From Janthinobacterium lividum (GTDB taxonomy: Bacteria; Pseudomonadota; Gammaproteobacteria; Burkholderiales; Burkholderiaceae_D), in contig NZ_JAAOLY010000008.1 of assembly GCF_011601275.1 (NCBI RefSeq), positions 186,001 through 250,000 of the forward strand: a stretch of 64,000 bases of DNA, read 5' to 3'. Under the pieces are notes generated by a model, which was not told the origin of the DNA, did no database searches, and saw only the letters and a program-made list of their open reading frames with translations. The position numbers were made by a program, and so were the translations under genes. This document shows positions 1 through 8,893 of this stretch, piece by piece. Position 1 is the stretch's first letter, and the number at the start of each line of letters is the position of its first letter.

Positions 1-2205
1 CGTCAGGCCGTGCATGACGCGCGGCCGTATGCGCTCGAATACCGCATCATCGACGCCTTCGGCATCGAGCGCTGGGTGGCCGAGAATGGCCAGCCTCAGG
101 CAGGCGAGCAAGGCGTCATCTGGATCGACGGCATCATCGCCGACATCAGCCAGCGCAAGCACCACGAGATGCGCATCGAAGCGCTGCTGACGGAGCAGAG
201 CGCGATCCTCGACAACGTGATGTTCGGCGTGATGTTCGTGCGCCACCGCCGCATCATTTCCGTCAACCGCCGCTGCGAGGAACTCTTTGGTTACGGCCAT
301 GCCGAGATGACGGGCAGTTCCACCGCCATCGTGTTTACCAGTTCGTATGACTTCGAGGAGGCGGGCGAGCGCCAGTATCCGGCGCTGGCCGCGGGCGGCG
401 ATTTCAGCGAGGAGCGCCAGTACAAGCGCCGCGACGGCAGCCTGTTCTGGGCGCTGGTGAGCGGCTGCGCGCTCGATCCGCTGCGCCCCAACGAGGGCAG
501 CATCTGGGTGTACGCCGATATCACGGCGCGCAAGGAAGCCGAAGAAAAACTGCGTTTGTCGGCCACGGTGCTCGAACACATCGCCGACGGCGTTATGGTG
601 GTCGATGCGGATGGCATCATCGTTACCGTCAATCCCGCCTTCACGCAAATCACGGGCTACGCCGAAGCCGAAGCGCTCGGCCAGCACTCTTCTCTGACAC
701 GCTCGGCGCGCCACGATGCGGCGTTCTACCAGGCCATGTGGGACGAATTGAAGACCAGCGGCTTCTGGCGCGGCGAGATCTGGCACCAGCGCAAGAACGG
801 CGAGCTGTATCTGGAGTGGCTGACCATCAGCGCCGTGCGCGATGCGCGCGCCGGCACCACGCATTATGTGGGCGTGTTCAGCGATATCACCCTGATCAAG
901 GAGTCGCAGGAAAAGCTCGACCACATGGCCCACCACGACCCGTTGACGGCGCTGCCGAACCGGCTGCTGTTCCACGACCGTCTGCAGCACGCCTTGCTGC
1001 GCGCCGCGCGCGACCAGGAGCAGCTGGCCGTGCTGTTCATCGACCTGGACCGCTTCAAGAACGTCAACGACACCCTGGGCCACCATGTGGGCGATGAACT
1101 GCTGCAAAAGGTGGCCGGCCAGCTGGCGGCCCGCCTGCGCGAAGGCGATACCCTGGCGCGCCTGGGCGGCGATGAGTTCATCGTCCTGCTCGAACGCATC
1201 GACGGCGAATATGGCGCCACGCAGGTGGCGGAAAAGCTGATGACCATGTTCGACCAGCCGTTCACGGTGGCCGGGCACGAGCTGTTTGTCACTTGCAGCG
1301 TGGGTATCAGCCTGTACCCGGACGATGCGCTGGACTTGAATATGCTGATCCGAAACGCCGACGTGGCCATGTACCAGGCCAAGGCGCGCGGGCGCAATGG
1401 CTACCGCTTCTATGCGCCGTCGATGACGGGCGAGGGCGTCGAGCGGCTGCGCCTGGAAACCTTCTTGCGCCGCTCAATCGAGAAGAACGAGATGTTCCTC
1501 AATTATCAGCCGCAGGTGGAAATCGACACGGGCCGCCTGGTCGGTGTCGAAGCCCTGGTGCGCTGGAACCACCCGGAACTGGGTCTGGTGCCGCCGGCCC
1601 GCTTCATCCCGCTGGCCGAGGACAGCGGTTTCATCAACCAGCTGGGCAAATGGGTGCTCGATGAAGCGTGCCGCCAGATGATGCGCTGGCAGGCACAGGG
1701 CTTGCACGTGCCGAAGATGGCCGTGAATCTGTCGGTAAAACAGTTCGAGCGGGGCAGCATCGCCGGCATGGTGGCCGCCATATTGAAGGAAACGGGTCTG
1801 GAGCCGCAGCGCCTGCAGCTGGAAGTGACGGAGTCCGTCATCATGAACACGGGCGACGCCCTCGGTTTCATCAACGACTTGCACGCCATCGGCGTGGGCC
1901 TGGCCATCGACGATTTCGGCACCGGCTATTCCTCGCTCGCGTATTTGAAACAGCTGCCCGTGCAGACCCTGAAGATCGACCGTTCCTTCATCAAGGATAT
2001 CTCGACGGACGTCAACGACGAAGCCATTGCGATTGCCATCATCCAGCTGGGCAAAAGCATGCAATTATCGGTGATCGCCGAAGGCGTGGAGACGGAAGAG
2101 CAGGCCGCCTTCCTGCTGCGTCATGGCTGCAAGCTGGCGCAAGGTTATTTTTATAGCCGTCCGGTGCTGGCTCAGGATATGCTGGAGCGCTGGATCGATC
2201 ATTAA
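1..2205 (+). CDS. PAS-GGDEF-EAL cyclic-di-GMP turnover protein (5' end cut by window)
   Basis: The reading frame is open from base 1, so the N-terminus lies outside the window. The visible 734 residues hold the tail of one PAS/PAC unit (about 1-50), two more PAS domains (about 60-175 and 185-300), a GGDEF domain (about 310-470) and an EAL domain (about 485-725). The cyclase signature GGDEF is intact near residue 389, and an RxxD-type inhibitory site (REGD) sits five residues before it. The EAL side shows EALVRW, DDFGTGYSSL and AEGVETEEQ, so it should also be catalytic. The family makes and degrades c-di-GMP to control motility versus biofilm. Which activity dominates cannot be read from sequence. 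It is followed after 17 bases by a molybdoenzyme gene with no obvious functional link. Confidence 0.95.
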   Translation, partial: RQAVHDARPYALEYRIIDAFGIERWVAENGQPQAGEQGVIWIDGIIADISQRKHHEMRIEALLTEQSAILDNVMFGVMFVRHRRIISVNRRCEELFGYGHAEMTGSSTAIVFTSSYDFEEAGERQYPALAAGGDFSEERQYKRRDGSLFWALVSGCALDPLRPNEGSIWVYADITARKEAEEKLRLSATVLEHIADGVMVVDADGIIVTVNPAFTQITGYAEAEALGQHSSLTRSARHDAAFYQAMWDELKTSGFWRGEIWHQRKNGELYLEWLTISAVRDARAGTTHYVGVFSDITLIKESQEKLDHMAHHDPLTALPNRLLFHDRLQHALLRAARDQEQLAVLFIDLDRFKNVNDTLGHHVGDELLQKVAGQLAARLREGDTLARLGGDEFIVLLERIDGEYGATQVAEKLMTMFDQPFTVAGHELFVTCSVGISLYPDDALDLNMLIRNADVAMYQAKARGRNGYRFYAPSMTGEGVERLRLETFLRRSIEKNEMFLNYQPQVEIDTGRLVGVEALVRWNHPELGLVPPARFIPLAEDSGFINQLGKWVLDEACRQMMRWQAQGLHVPKMAVNLSVKQFERGSIAGMVAAILKETGLEPQRLQLEVTESVIMNTGDALGFINDLHAIGVGLAIDDFGTGYSSLAYLKQLPVQTLKIDRSFIKDISTDVNDEAIAIAIIQLGKSMQLSVIAEGVETEEQAAFLLRHGCKLAQGYFYSRPVLAQDMLERWIDH

Positions 2206-2222
2206 CTAATAAAGGGTATTCC

Positions 2223-4496
2223 ATGGCCGCAGAAAAAAACACGTCGCGCCGCCGTTTCCTGCTCGGTGGCCTTGGTCTCGGCGTGGCCGGCGTGGGTGCC
2301 CTGGTGCTGGGCTGGGGCGTGCTGCCGCCGCGCCAGCGCTTGCACGGCAGCGCGCCGCTGCCTTTGGTCGCCGGCGCCGTGGCCTTGAACGGCTGGCTGG
2401 CTATTCAAGCTGATGGCAGTGTCCTCCTGGCCATGCCGCGCAGCGAGATGGGGCAGGGCGTGCACACGGCCTTGCCGATGCTGGTGGCCGAGGAGCTCGA
2501 CGTGCCGCTGGCCAGCGTCAAACTGATCCAGGCGCCGAACGATAAAATCTTCGGCAATGTCGCCATGCTCAAGGACAGCCTGCCTTTCCATCCGGACGAC
2601 CAGGGACGCTTGAAGGCGCTGGCGCAGTGGACGGTGGCCAAGGCGGCGCGCGAACTGGGCGTGATCGTCACGGGCGGTTCGTCCAGCGTGAAGGATGGCT
2701 GGGGGCCCATGCGCGAGGCGGGCGCTTCCGCGCGTGCCATGCTGGTAGGCGCCGCCGCCGCGTTGTGGCAGGTGCCGGCCGCGCAGTGCCGCACGCAGGA
2801 TGGCGCAGTGATCCACCCGGACGGCCGGCGCGCCAGCTACGCCAGCCTGGCGCAGCGCGCCGCCAGCATCGACCCCGGCACGCCCGTGCTGAAACTGCCC
2901 AGGGATTTCAAGCTGATCGGCCAGCCGGCGCCGCGCCGCGACACGCCGTCGAAAGTCAATGGCAGCGCGCGTTTCGGCATCGATGCGCGTCCGCCCGGCA
3001 TGCTGTATGCAGCCCTGCATCTGCCGCCGCGCCTGGGCGACACCCTGTCCGCGTTCGACGCGGCGCCCATACTCGCCATGCCCGGCGTGAAAAAGGTGCT
3101 GGACCTGACGCCGCAGCTGGCGCAGCGCAGCGTCTCGTGCGCCGCCGTGGTGGCCGACACCTGGTGGCGCGCCAAGCAGGCGGCCGCCGCCTTGCCGACG
3201 CAGTGGAAGGCTGGCCCGCAGGCGAACCTGTCCAGCGCCGTTGTCTACGCGGAGTTTGCCCGCCTGTTAGACGCCGAAGCCGGTTATGCCTACCACGCCA
3301 GCGGCGAGGTGGAAAGCAAGGCCGTGCAGGGCATGCGACAGGTCAGCGCCGAGTACCGCGCGCCGTTTCTCGCGCACGCCGCCATGGAACCCGTCAACTG
3401 CACCGCGCAGGTGAAAAATGGCAAGGTGATGCTGTGGGCCTCGACGCAGGCGCCCGGTATCGCCGTCGACGTGGCGGCGAAAGTGGCCGGCGTCGATGCG
3501 AAGGACGTCAGCATCGAAGTGCTGCTGCTCGGTGGCGGTTTCGGCCGTCGCCTGGAAGTGGACATGATCGCGCAAGCCGTGGCCATCGCGCTGCAGTGCG
3601 ATGGCGCGCCCGTGCAGCTGGTGTGGACGCGCGAGCAGGACACAAAGCACGATATGTACCGTCCCGCCGCGCTGGCCCGCTTTGCGGCCCGCCTCGACGA
3701 ACATGGCCGCATCGCTTCCTGGGACAACAAATCCGTCAGCGGCTCCATCACGCACCAGTACCTGCAGCGCAATTTCGGCCTGCCCGGTGCGGGGCCGGAC
3801 AAGACGACGGCCGAAGGCGAATTCGACATGCCGTATGAAATCGCCAATCAGCGCATCGCCCACGTGATCGCCGATAGCGCCGTTCCCATCGGCTACTGGC
3901 GCTCGGTCGGGCATTCGCACAACGCCTTTTTCAAGGAAAGCTTTATCGACGAACTGGCGCACGCGGCAGGGCAGGACGGCATCGCCTTCCGCCGTGCCAT
4001 GCTGGTGCGGCATCCGCGCCACCTGGCCGTGCTCGATGCGGCAGTTGCCAAGGCAGGAACTCCTCCGCCCGGCCATGCGCATGGCGTGGCCTTGCACCAG
4101 TCGTTCGGCAGCATCGTCGCGCAAGTGGCGCAGGTGTCCGTGGAAAACGGCGAAATTCGCGTGCAGCGCGTCGTGTGCGCCATCGATTGCGGCATCGCCG
4201 TCAATCCGAACATCATCGCCCAGCAGATGGAGTCGGCCGTGCTGTTCGGCCTGTCGGCGGCGCTGGGCGGCGAGATCACCTTCAAGGAGGGACAAGTCGA
4301 GCAGGGCAACTTCCACGACTATCCCGTACTGCGCATGGGGCAGACGCCCGAGGTGGAAACCATCATCATCGCCAGCGCGGAACACCCCGAAGGCGTGGGC
4401 GAACCGGGCACGCCGCCGATTGCGCCGGCCGTGGCCAACGCCGTGTTCAGTCTGACGGGGAAAAGACTGCGCAGCCTGCCGCTGCGCCTGGCTTGA
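2223..4496 (+). CDS. Molybdopterin-binding hydroxylase large subunit, IorB / xanthine dehydrogenase type, Tat-exported
   Basis: The protein has 757 residues. The N-terminus carries a twin-arginine signal (SRRRFLLGG followed by a hydrophobic stretch), so the folded enzyme is exported. The body matches the isoquinoline 1-oxidoreductase beta-subunit/aldehyde oxidase family: a GGGFGRR cofactor-binding motif near residue 440 and a C-terminal GEPG motif whose glutamate is the usual catalytic base. These enzymes hydroxylate N-heterocycles or aldehydes using molybdenum cytosine dinucleotide. They normally need a small 2Fe-2S subunit (IorA), and no such gene lies beside it. The substrate is unknown. 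The start is supported by AAAGGG at 2212-2217. Confidence 0.88.
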   Translation: MAAEKNTSRRRFLLGGLGLGVAGVGALVLGWGVLPPRQRLHGSAPLPLVAGAVALNGWLAIQADGSVLLAMPRSEMGQGVHTALPMLVAEELDVPLASVKLIQAPNDKIFGNVAMLKDSLPFHPDDQGRLKALAQWTVAKAARELGVIVTGGSSSVKDGWGPMREAGASARAMLVGAAAALWQVPAAQCRTQDGAVIHPDGRRASYASLAQRAASIDPGTPVLKLPRDFKLIGQPAPRRDTPSKVNGSARFGIDARPPGMLYAALHLPPRLGDTLSAFDAAPILAMPGVKKVLDLTPQLAQRSVSCAAVVADTWWRAKQAAAALPTQWKAGPQANLSSAVVYAEFARLLDAEAGYAYHASGEVESKAVQGMRQVSAEYRAPFLAHAAMEPVNCTAQVKNGKVMLWASTQAPGIAVDVAAKVAGVDAKDVSIEVLLLGGGFGRRLEVDMIAQAVAIALQCDGAPVQLVWTREQDTKHDMYRPAALARFAARLDEHGRIASWDNKSVSGSITHQYLQRNFGLPGAGPDKTTAEGEFDMPYEIANQRIAHVIADSAVPIGYWRSVGHSHNAFFKESFIDELAHAAGQDGIAFRRAMLVRHPRHLAVLDAAVAKAGTPPPGHAHGVALHQSFGSIVAQVAQVSVENGEIRVQRVVCAIDCGIAVNPNIIAQQMESAVLFGLSAALGGEITFKEGQVEQGNFHDYPVLRMGQTPEVETIIIASAEHPEGVGEPGTPPIAPAVANAVFSLTGKRLRSLPLRLA

Positions 4497-4502
4497 TGTG
4501 AA

Positions 4503-4931
4503 TCAGGCCAGGGTGGCGGCCAGCATGTGACGCAGATTGCAGTCGCGCTGCCAGTCGCGCCGCTCCTGCGTGCTGCTGGCCAGCGCCGCCAGTTCCTCGG
4601 CGCTGAGCGCCTGCTGCGCCTGCACCATGCGGTGCGCCAGGCCGCCGTCCGGCAGCACGGTGCCGAAGAAGGCCACGTTGTCTTCGCGCTGTATCAGCAG
4701 GGTGGGGAAGTTGTCGATGTCGAGGTCGCCCACCACGTCGGCCTGGTCCTCGATGTCGATCCAGACGAAGACGGTGTCCGGGTGGCGCGCTGCCAGTTCC
4801 TCGAACGTGGCGCGGTAGCTGCCGCAAGTGCCGCACCACAGCGCGCACAGGCAGGCCACCGTCCAGCGCGGGCCGGCCAGGGTTGCCGCGACGTCGGCGC
4901 GGTTATCGGTCGTGAGGGTCAGGCTGTGCAT
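4503..4931 (-). CDS. Thioredoxin-family protein
   Basis: This protein has 142 residues and a thioredoxin fold. The active-site motif is WCGTC at about residues 33-37, and the cis-proline loop NFPTLLI is at about 76-82. There is no signal peptide, so it should be cytoplasmic. The motif differs from classical WCGPC, which usually shifts the redox potential. The C-terminal third (about 100-142) is charged and lacks the final helix pattern of TrxA. It converges on the molybdoenzyme gene with only a few bases between the stops. Its reductant or partner is not evident. Confidence 0.85.
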   Translation of the reverse strand: MHSLTLTTDNRADVAATLAGPRWTVACLCALWCGTCGSYRATFEELAARHPDTVFVWIDIEDQADVVGDLDIDNFPTLLIQREDNVAFFGTVLPDGGLAHRMVQAQQALSAEELAALASSTQERRDWQRDCNLRHMLAATLA

Positions 4932-5206
4932 GGTCGTTTCTATTAGTAGGCGGATGGGCGCGGGCGCCCGATGCGCGTATTCTACCGCGCCCGGCGACGC
5001 CAGTCCCGGGAATGCATGGGCTTGTTTAGCCGTGTTTTTTGATGCAATCCGCCTTTCTGGTGGATAATGCTGGTAATTGCGCGCTGATTACGCTGGTCCA
5101 TGCTGTTTCCTGGCCCCGCAGCCTGACCCCTCCAGTCTGTTTTCATGCCCTGCCCGGTGTCAGCGCTCCCGCCTTTATTTATTTTTATTATGGAATTAGC
5201 CAGCTT

Positions 5207-6124
5207 ATGTTGAGTTACCGCCACGCCTTTCACGCGGGTAATCACGCCGATGTGTTGAAACATTATGTGCAGATTCAGTTGTTGCAATATCTGAATCAAA
5301 AAGATACCGCCTATAGTTATATCGATACCCACTCCGGCGCGGGCGTGTATGCGCTCGACGGCGGTTATGCCTCGAAAAATGCCGAGTACGAAACGGGCAT
5401 TGCGCCCTTGTGGGACCGCACGGATCTGCCGGCCTCGCTGGCCGAGTACATGAAACTGATCAAGGAAATGAATCCGAGTGGCAAGATGCGCTACTACCCG
5501 GGTTCGCCGTACTGCGCCGACAAGGTCAGCCGCGAGCAAGACCGTCTGCGCCTGTTCGAGCTGCATCCCGCCGATGCCAAGATTCTGGCTGACAACTTCC
5601 GCAAGGTCGAGGCGCATGCGCTGGCCCAGGGCGAGCGTCCGACCGTGCGCGGCAAGCGCGTGCTCATCACCAAGGCCGACGGCTTCCAGAGCCTGAAAGC
5701 CCTGCTGCCGCCGCCATCGCGCCGCGCGCTGGTGCTGATCGACCCGCCGTACGAAGACAAGATGGATTACCGCAAGGTCAAGGACACCCTGGCCGACGCC
5801 CTCGTGCGTTTCCCGTCGGGCATGTATGCCGTCTGGTACCCGGTGCTGCAGCGCATGGAGTCGCGCCAGTTCGCCGACAAGCTCAAGCAGCTGCCCAGCT
5901 CGGACTGGCTGCACGTGACCCTGACGGTCAACACCCCGTCGCCGGACGGTTTCGGCTTGCACAGCAGCGGCATGTTCATCCTGAACCCGCCGTACACCCT
6001 GGAGCCGATGTTGCGCGAAGTCATGCCCTACCTGGTCAAGGTGCTGGGCCGCGACGATGGCGCGAAGTTTGTGCTGGAGACGGGCAAGGGCGGACAGAAA
6101 AATACGGGCACAAGAAGAGTGTAG
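5207..6124 (+). CDS. rlmJ: 23S rRNA (adenine-2030-N6)-methyltransferase RlmJ
   Basis: The 305-residue protein is an N6-adenine methyltransferase acting on A2030 of 23S rRNA. The start at 5207 gives the conserved opening MLSYRHAFHAGNHADVLKH. The frame is open further upstream but that part is not family-like. Other landmarks are the S-adenosylmethionine-binding segment SYIDTHSGAGVY (about 40) and the catalytic DPPYE motif (about residue 180). The last 20 residues, ending in basic residues, extend beyond the E. coli protein (about 280). It stands alone and is followed by a strong bidirectional terminator. Confidence 0.95.
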   Translation: MLSYRHAFHAGNHADVLKHYVQIQLLQYLNQKDTAYSYIDTHSGAGVYALDGGYASKNAEYETGIAPLWDRTDLPASLAEYMKLIKEMNPSGKMRYYPGSPYCADKVSREQDRLRLFELHPADAKILADNFRKVEAHALAQGERPTVRGKRVLITKADGFQSLKALLPPPSRRALVLIDPPYEDKMDYRKVKDTLADALVRFPSGMYAVWYPVLQRMESRQFADKLKQLPSSDWLHVTLTVNTPSPDGFGLHSSGMFILNPPYTLEPMLREVMPYLVKVLGRDDGAKFVLETGKGGQKNTGTRRV

Positions 6125-6149
6125 TCATACTCGGCTTGGTAGCGCGGCA

Positions 6150-6190
6150 ATAAAAAAACGCCACGATCATTTGATCGTGGCGTTTTTTTA
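6150..6190. terminator. Bidirectional rho-independent terminator
   Basis: An inverted repeat (CGCCACGATCA at 6159-6169 against TGATCGTGGCG at 6172-6182) is flanked by A7 on the left and T7 on the right. It can end both rlmJ (+) and the convergent methyltransferase gene (-). Confidence 0.92.
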
Positions 6191-6201
6191 TGATGGGGAG
6201 A

Positions 6202-6951
6202 TTACTGTCCCAGCAGCAAGAACACAGTCGGTTTCTTGTGGAAGTCGGGCGCCTTGCCGGCGGCCAATTGTTTCTTCCACTGTCCTCCATTCCACGTCTG
6301 CACGCTTTCCGTGTCCAGGCTCAGGTCGGTGGCGACGCAGATCAGCGTCGAAGGTGCGCATTGCGCCACGAGGGCTTCGAGCATGGCGGCGTTGCGGTAC
6401 GGCGTTTCGATGAACAGCTGGGTCTGCTTTTCATTGCGCGAGCGGCTTTCCAGGTCCTTGATGCGCTTGGCGCGCAGGGCCGCGTCCGTGGGCAAGTAGC
6501 CGTTGAAGGCGAAACTCTGGCCGTTCAAGCCGCTGGCCATCACGGCCAGCAGGATCGAAGACGGGCCCACCAGCGGACGCACTTTGATGCCGTGCTGATG
6601 CGCCAGGCGCACGAGGTCGGCGCCCGGGTCGGCCACGGCGGGCACGCCCGCTTCCGACACGAGGCCCGCATCGCGTCCCGCCAGCAAGGGGGCCAGCAAG
6701 CCGGTCAGCGCTTGTGCCGGGGTATTCACGTTCAGTTCGGAAATCGTGATTTCCTGCAGGGGCTTGGTCAGCGGATGCTGGTTGCCGATCAATTTCAAAA
6801 AGGCGCGCGCCGTCTTGGCGTTTTCCGCGACGAAATAATCGAGCTGCGACGTGATTTGCCGTACTTGCTCTGGAATGATGTGGGCCAGCGGGTCGCTTGC
6901 GCCGTCGGACAGGCCGAGGTGGTTGGGAATCAGGTACAGGGTGCCAGTCAT
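6202..6951 (-). CDS. RsmI-like SAM-dependent methyltransferase (tetrapyrrole methylase fold)
   Basis: This 249-residue protein resembles the RsmI/YraL family, which methylates the ribose of C1402 in 16S rRNA. It opens with GTLYLIPNHLG, carries SEAGVPAVADPGADLV (about residues 80-95), the counterpart of the RsmI SAM-binding loop, and has VGPSSILLAVMASG and FIETPYRN further on. It is shorter than true RsmI (about 285) and diverges near the N-terminus, so it is probably a paralogue. A chromosomal rsmI would be expected elsewhere. It lies 17 bases downstream of yceF and is likely co-transcribed with it. Confidence 0.8.
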   Translation of the reverse strand: MTGTLYLIPNHLGLSDGASDPLAHIIPEQVRQITSQLDYFVAENAKTARAFLKLIGNQHPLTKPLQEITISELNVNTPAQALTGLLAPLLAGRDAGLVSEAGVPAVADPGADLVRLAHQHGIKVRPLVGPSSILLAVMASGLNGQSFAFNGYLPTDAALRAKRIKDLESRSRNEKQTQLFIETPYRNAAMLEALVAQCAPSTLICVATDLSLDTESVQTWNGGQWKKQLAAGKAPDFHKKPTVFLLLGQ

Positions 6952-6968
6952 ATTTTTCTTGTTGGTAA

Positions 6969-7577
6969 TTAAATGGTGAAAAACGCCACGCCCGCCTTGC
7001 GCAGCATGCCCGTAAGGGCGATCAGCGGCAAGCCGGTCAGGGCGGTCGGATCGGTACTGTCGATGCGTTCGAGCAGGGCGATGCCCAGGCCCTCGTTCTT
7101 GGCGCTGCCGGCGCAATCGTACGGTTGCTCGATGCGCAGGTAGGCGTCCAGCTCGGCATCGGGCAAGTCGCGCACGGTGACGAGGGTTTGGATATCTTCC
7201 ACTTGGGCTACGGCGGGCGACTGGCGGCCATCGAGCAAGCACAGTGCCGTATGGAACACGGTCTGGCGCCCGCGCATGGTTTGCAGTTGCAGCAAGGCGT
7301 TGGCATGGTTGCCGGGCTTGCCGATCTGTGCACCGTCGAGTGTGGCGACCTGGTCGGAGCCGATCACGAGGCTGCCGGGATAGCGGTCGAGCACGGCTTG
7401 CGCCTTGGCCTGGGCCAGGCGCAGGGCCGTGGCGCTGGGGCTTTCACCCGGCAGGGGGCTTTCGTCGAGATCGGGCACGGCCACCTCGAAAGGCAGGCGC
7501 AGGCGTTCCAGCAATTCCTTGCGGTAGGTCGAACTTGATGCAAGAATCAAGCGCGATGGGGCGGAAGTTGGTATCAT
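6969..7577 (-). CDS. yceF: Maf-family nucleotide pyrophosphatase, YceF type (7-methyl-GTP)
   Basis: The 202-residue protein is a Maf/HAM1-like pyrophosphatase. The N-terminal LILASSSTYRKELL motif is the nucleotide-binding loop. GSDQV (about residue 77) is the form typical of the YceF subgroup, which hydrolyses 7-methyl-GTP, whereas the YhdE/Maf subgroup has GADTV. Its position next to yceD and rpmF matches E. coli. The start was placed at 7577 because family similarity begins there. Upstream in-frame ATGs at 7601 and 7679 lack a ribosome site or conservation. It is divergent from yceD. Confidence 0.85.
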   Translation of the reverse strand: MIPTSAPSRLILASSSTYRKELLERLRLPFEVAVPDLDESPLPGESPSATALRLAQAKAQAVLDRYPGSLVIGSDQVATLDGAQIGKPGNHANALLQLQTMRGRQTVFHTALCLLDGRQSPAVAQVEDIQTLVTVRDLPDAELDAYLRIEQPYDCAGSAKNEGLGIALLERIDSTDPTALTGLPLIALTGMLRKAGVAFFTI

Positions 7578-7741
7578 TCGGTAGTGGATGGCGGCCGGCA
7601 TGGCCGCGCTGGTCGATGTCAGTGGAATTTCACGCAAATTCCAAGGCGCAGAGCCCATAACTGAGGCTCCATGCGGCATGACGGTGTTGATGAAGTTGTC
7701 ATGTTGATGGCAATGATTGCGTCAAAAAAGATGCTTAGCCT

Positions 7742-7771
7742 TTGACTCCGTGCTAAAAACCCTGTTATTAT
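7742..7771 (+). promoter_or_regulatory. Sigma-70 promoter for yceD-rpmF
   Basis: TTGACT (7742-7747) and TATTAT (7766-7771) are separated by 18 bases. The predicted start of transcription is a few bases later, about 25 bases before the yceD ATG at 7801. Confidence 0.65.
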
Positions 7772-7800
7772 CGCAGGTTTTCCGGGGAAATTTTCTACCA

Positions 7801-8298
7801 ATGAATGCTTTTGTGATCGACGCCTTTGATTTTTGTCGTATCAGCGGGAGCCGCGAGGGTGTAACTCCTGTCGCTGAAATGACCCGGTTGACCAAGGATT
7901 GTGCAGATAGTTCCGGCGAGATCGCCTGGAAAATCGTCGGCGGCACCAGCAAGCTGGGCTACCCACAACTGACCTTGTCGGTCAACGGCACCGTTCAGCT
8001 GGTTTGCCAGCGCTGCCTGACTCCGTATGCTTACGCAATTGATTCGACGACCACTCTGATGCTGGGCAAGGATGACGAGCACGCGGACGAGATCGAAGAA
8101 ATCATCAACGATGAATCGATCGACGTGATCGTCGGCAGCCGCAACATGGATGCCGCGGCCCTGATCGAAGATGAAGCCTTGCTGGCCCTGCCGCAGGTAC
8201 CCAAACACGACGTCTGCCCCGATACGGCGCAGCTCGATGCTCTCAAGACTGAAAAGAAGTCGCCGTTTGCGGCACTGAAAGACTTGAAGCCAGAATAA
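7801..8298 (+). CDS. yceD: YceD family protein (DUF177), 23S rRNA accumulation factor
   Basis: This is a 165-residue DUF177 protein. The central VNGTVQLVCQRCLTP segment has the paired cysteines (CQRC, about residues 65-68) typical of the family, followed by an acidic stretch. It ends in SPFAALKDLK, the conserved C-terminal tail. In E. coli and plants the family is needed for normal 23S rRNA levels, and the gene is almost always directly upstream of rpmF, as here. Start ATG at 7801, downstream of a good promoter. Confidence 0.92.
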   Translation: MNAFVIDAFDFCRISGSREGVTPVAEMTRLTKDCADSSGEIAWKIVGGTSKLGYPQLTLSVNGTVQLVCQRCLTPYAYAIDSTTTLMLGKDDEHADEIEEIINDESIDVIVGSRNMDAAALIEDEALLALPQVPKHDVCPDTAQLDALKTEKKSPFAALKDLKPE

Positions 8299-8500
8299 AG
8301 TAGTAAAGGGGTTTTCCCCATCAAAGAACGTGTCAAACGCGTGTTGTAATCGAGTATGGCAAGTGTAGTGAAATGTAATTGTAATAAACGATGTCGGTCC
8401 GGGCTATTTTCGGGTAGTCTTTGCCGCTGGGATACTCGATTCGCATGTATTTGCCAATCGATTGTGCTAAAATTTTAGAACTTATGTATTAGGAGTCATC

Positions 8501-8683
8501 ATGGCAGTTCAACAGAACAAGAAAACCCCTTCCAAGCGCGGCATGCACCGTTCGCACGACTTCCTGGTCGCGCCGCAATTGAGCGTCGAGCCAGTTACCG
8601 GCGAAACACACATGCGTCACCATATCAGCCCTAACGGCTTCTATCGTGGCCGTAAAGTGTTGAAGACCAAAAACGACGAGTAA
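8501..8683 (+). CDS. rpmF: 50S ribosomal protein L32
   Basis: The 60-residue protein opens with [20 protein letters not shown], the canonical bacterial L32 N-terminus, and ends in a basic tail. It is part of the large ribosomal subunit. The gene lacks the four zinc-binding cysteines of some L32 forms, so it is the zinc-free type. The ribosome site AGGAG (8491-8495) is well placed. It lies 200 bases after yceD. Confidence 0.97.
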   Translation: MAVQQNKKTPSKRGMHRSHDFLVAPQLSVEPVTGETHMRHHISPNGFYRGRKVLKTKNDE

Positions 8684-8704
8684 TCGACGTTTTTGTTGGG
8701 TAAG

Positions 8705-8757
8705 ATGAAAGCGGTGTTGCGTGGTTATTCGGCGTGGCGCCGCTTCTTCTTTTTTAT
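8705..8757 (+). terminator. Probable terminator or attenuator after rpmF
   Basis: AAGCGG (8709-8714) can pair with CCGCTT (8740-8745) around a long loop that can fold further, and a T-rich tract follows. The stem is modest, so it may only attenuate read-through into plsX. Confidence 0.5.
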
Positions 8758-8893
8758 CGGCTGCAATTCATCTTGCACACCCGTCATTTTGAATCACGCT
8801 GTCCAGGCCTGTGCATGACATGCTGCACCCTGCATATGCTCCAGTCCGATTCACATCTTGCCGCACGCCCGCAGCGGTATTGAATCAACACAA

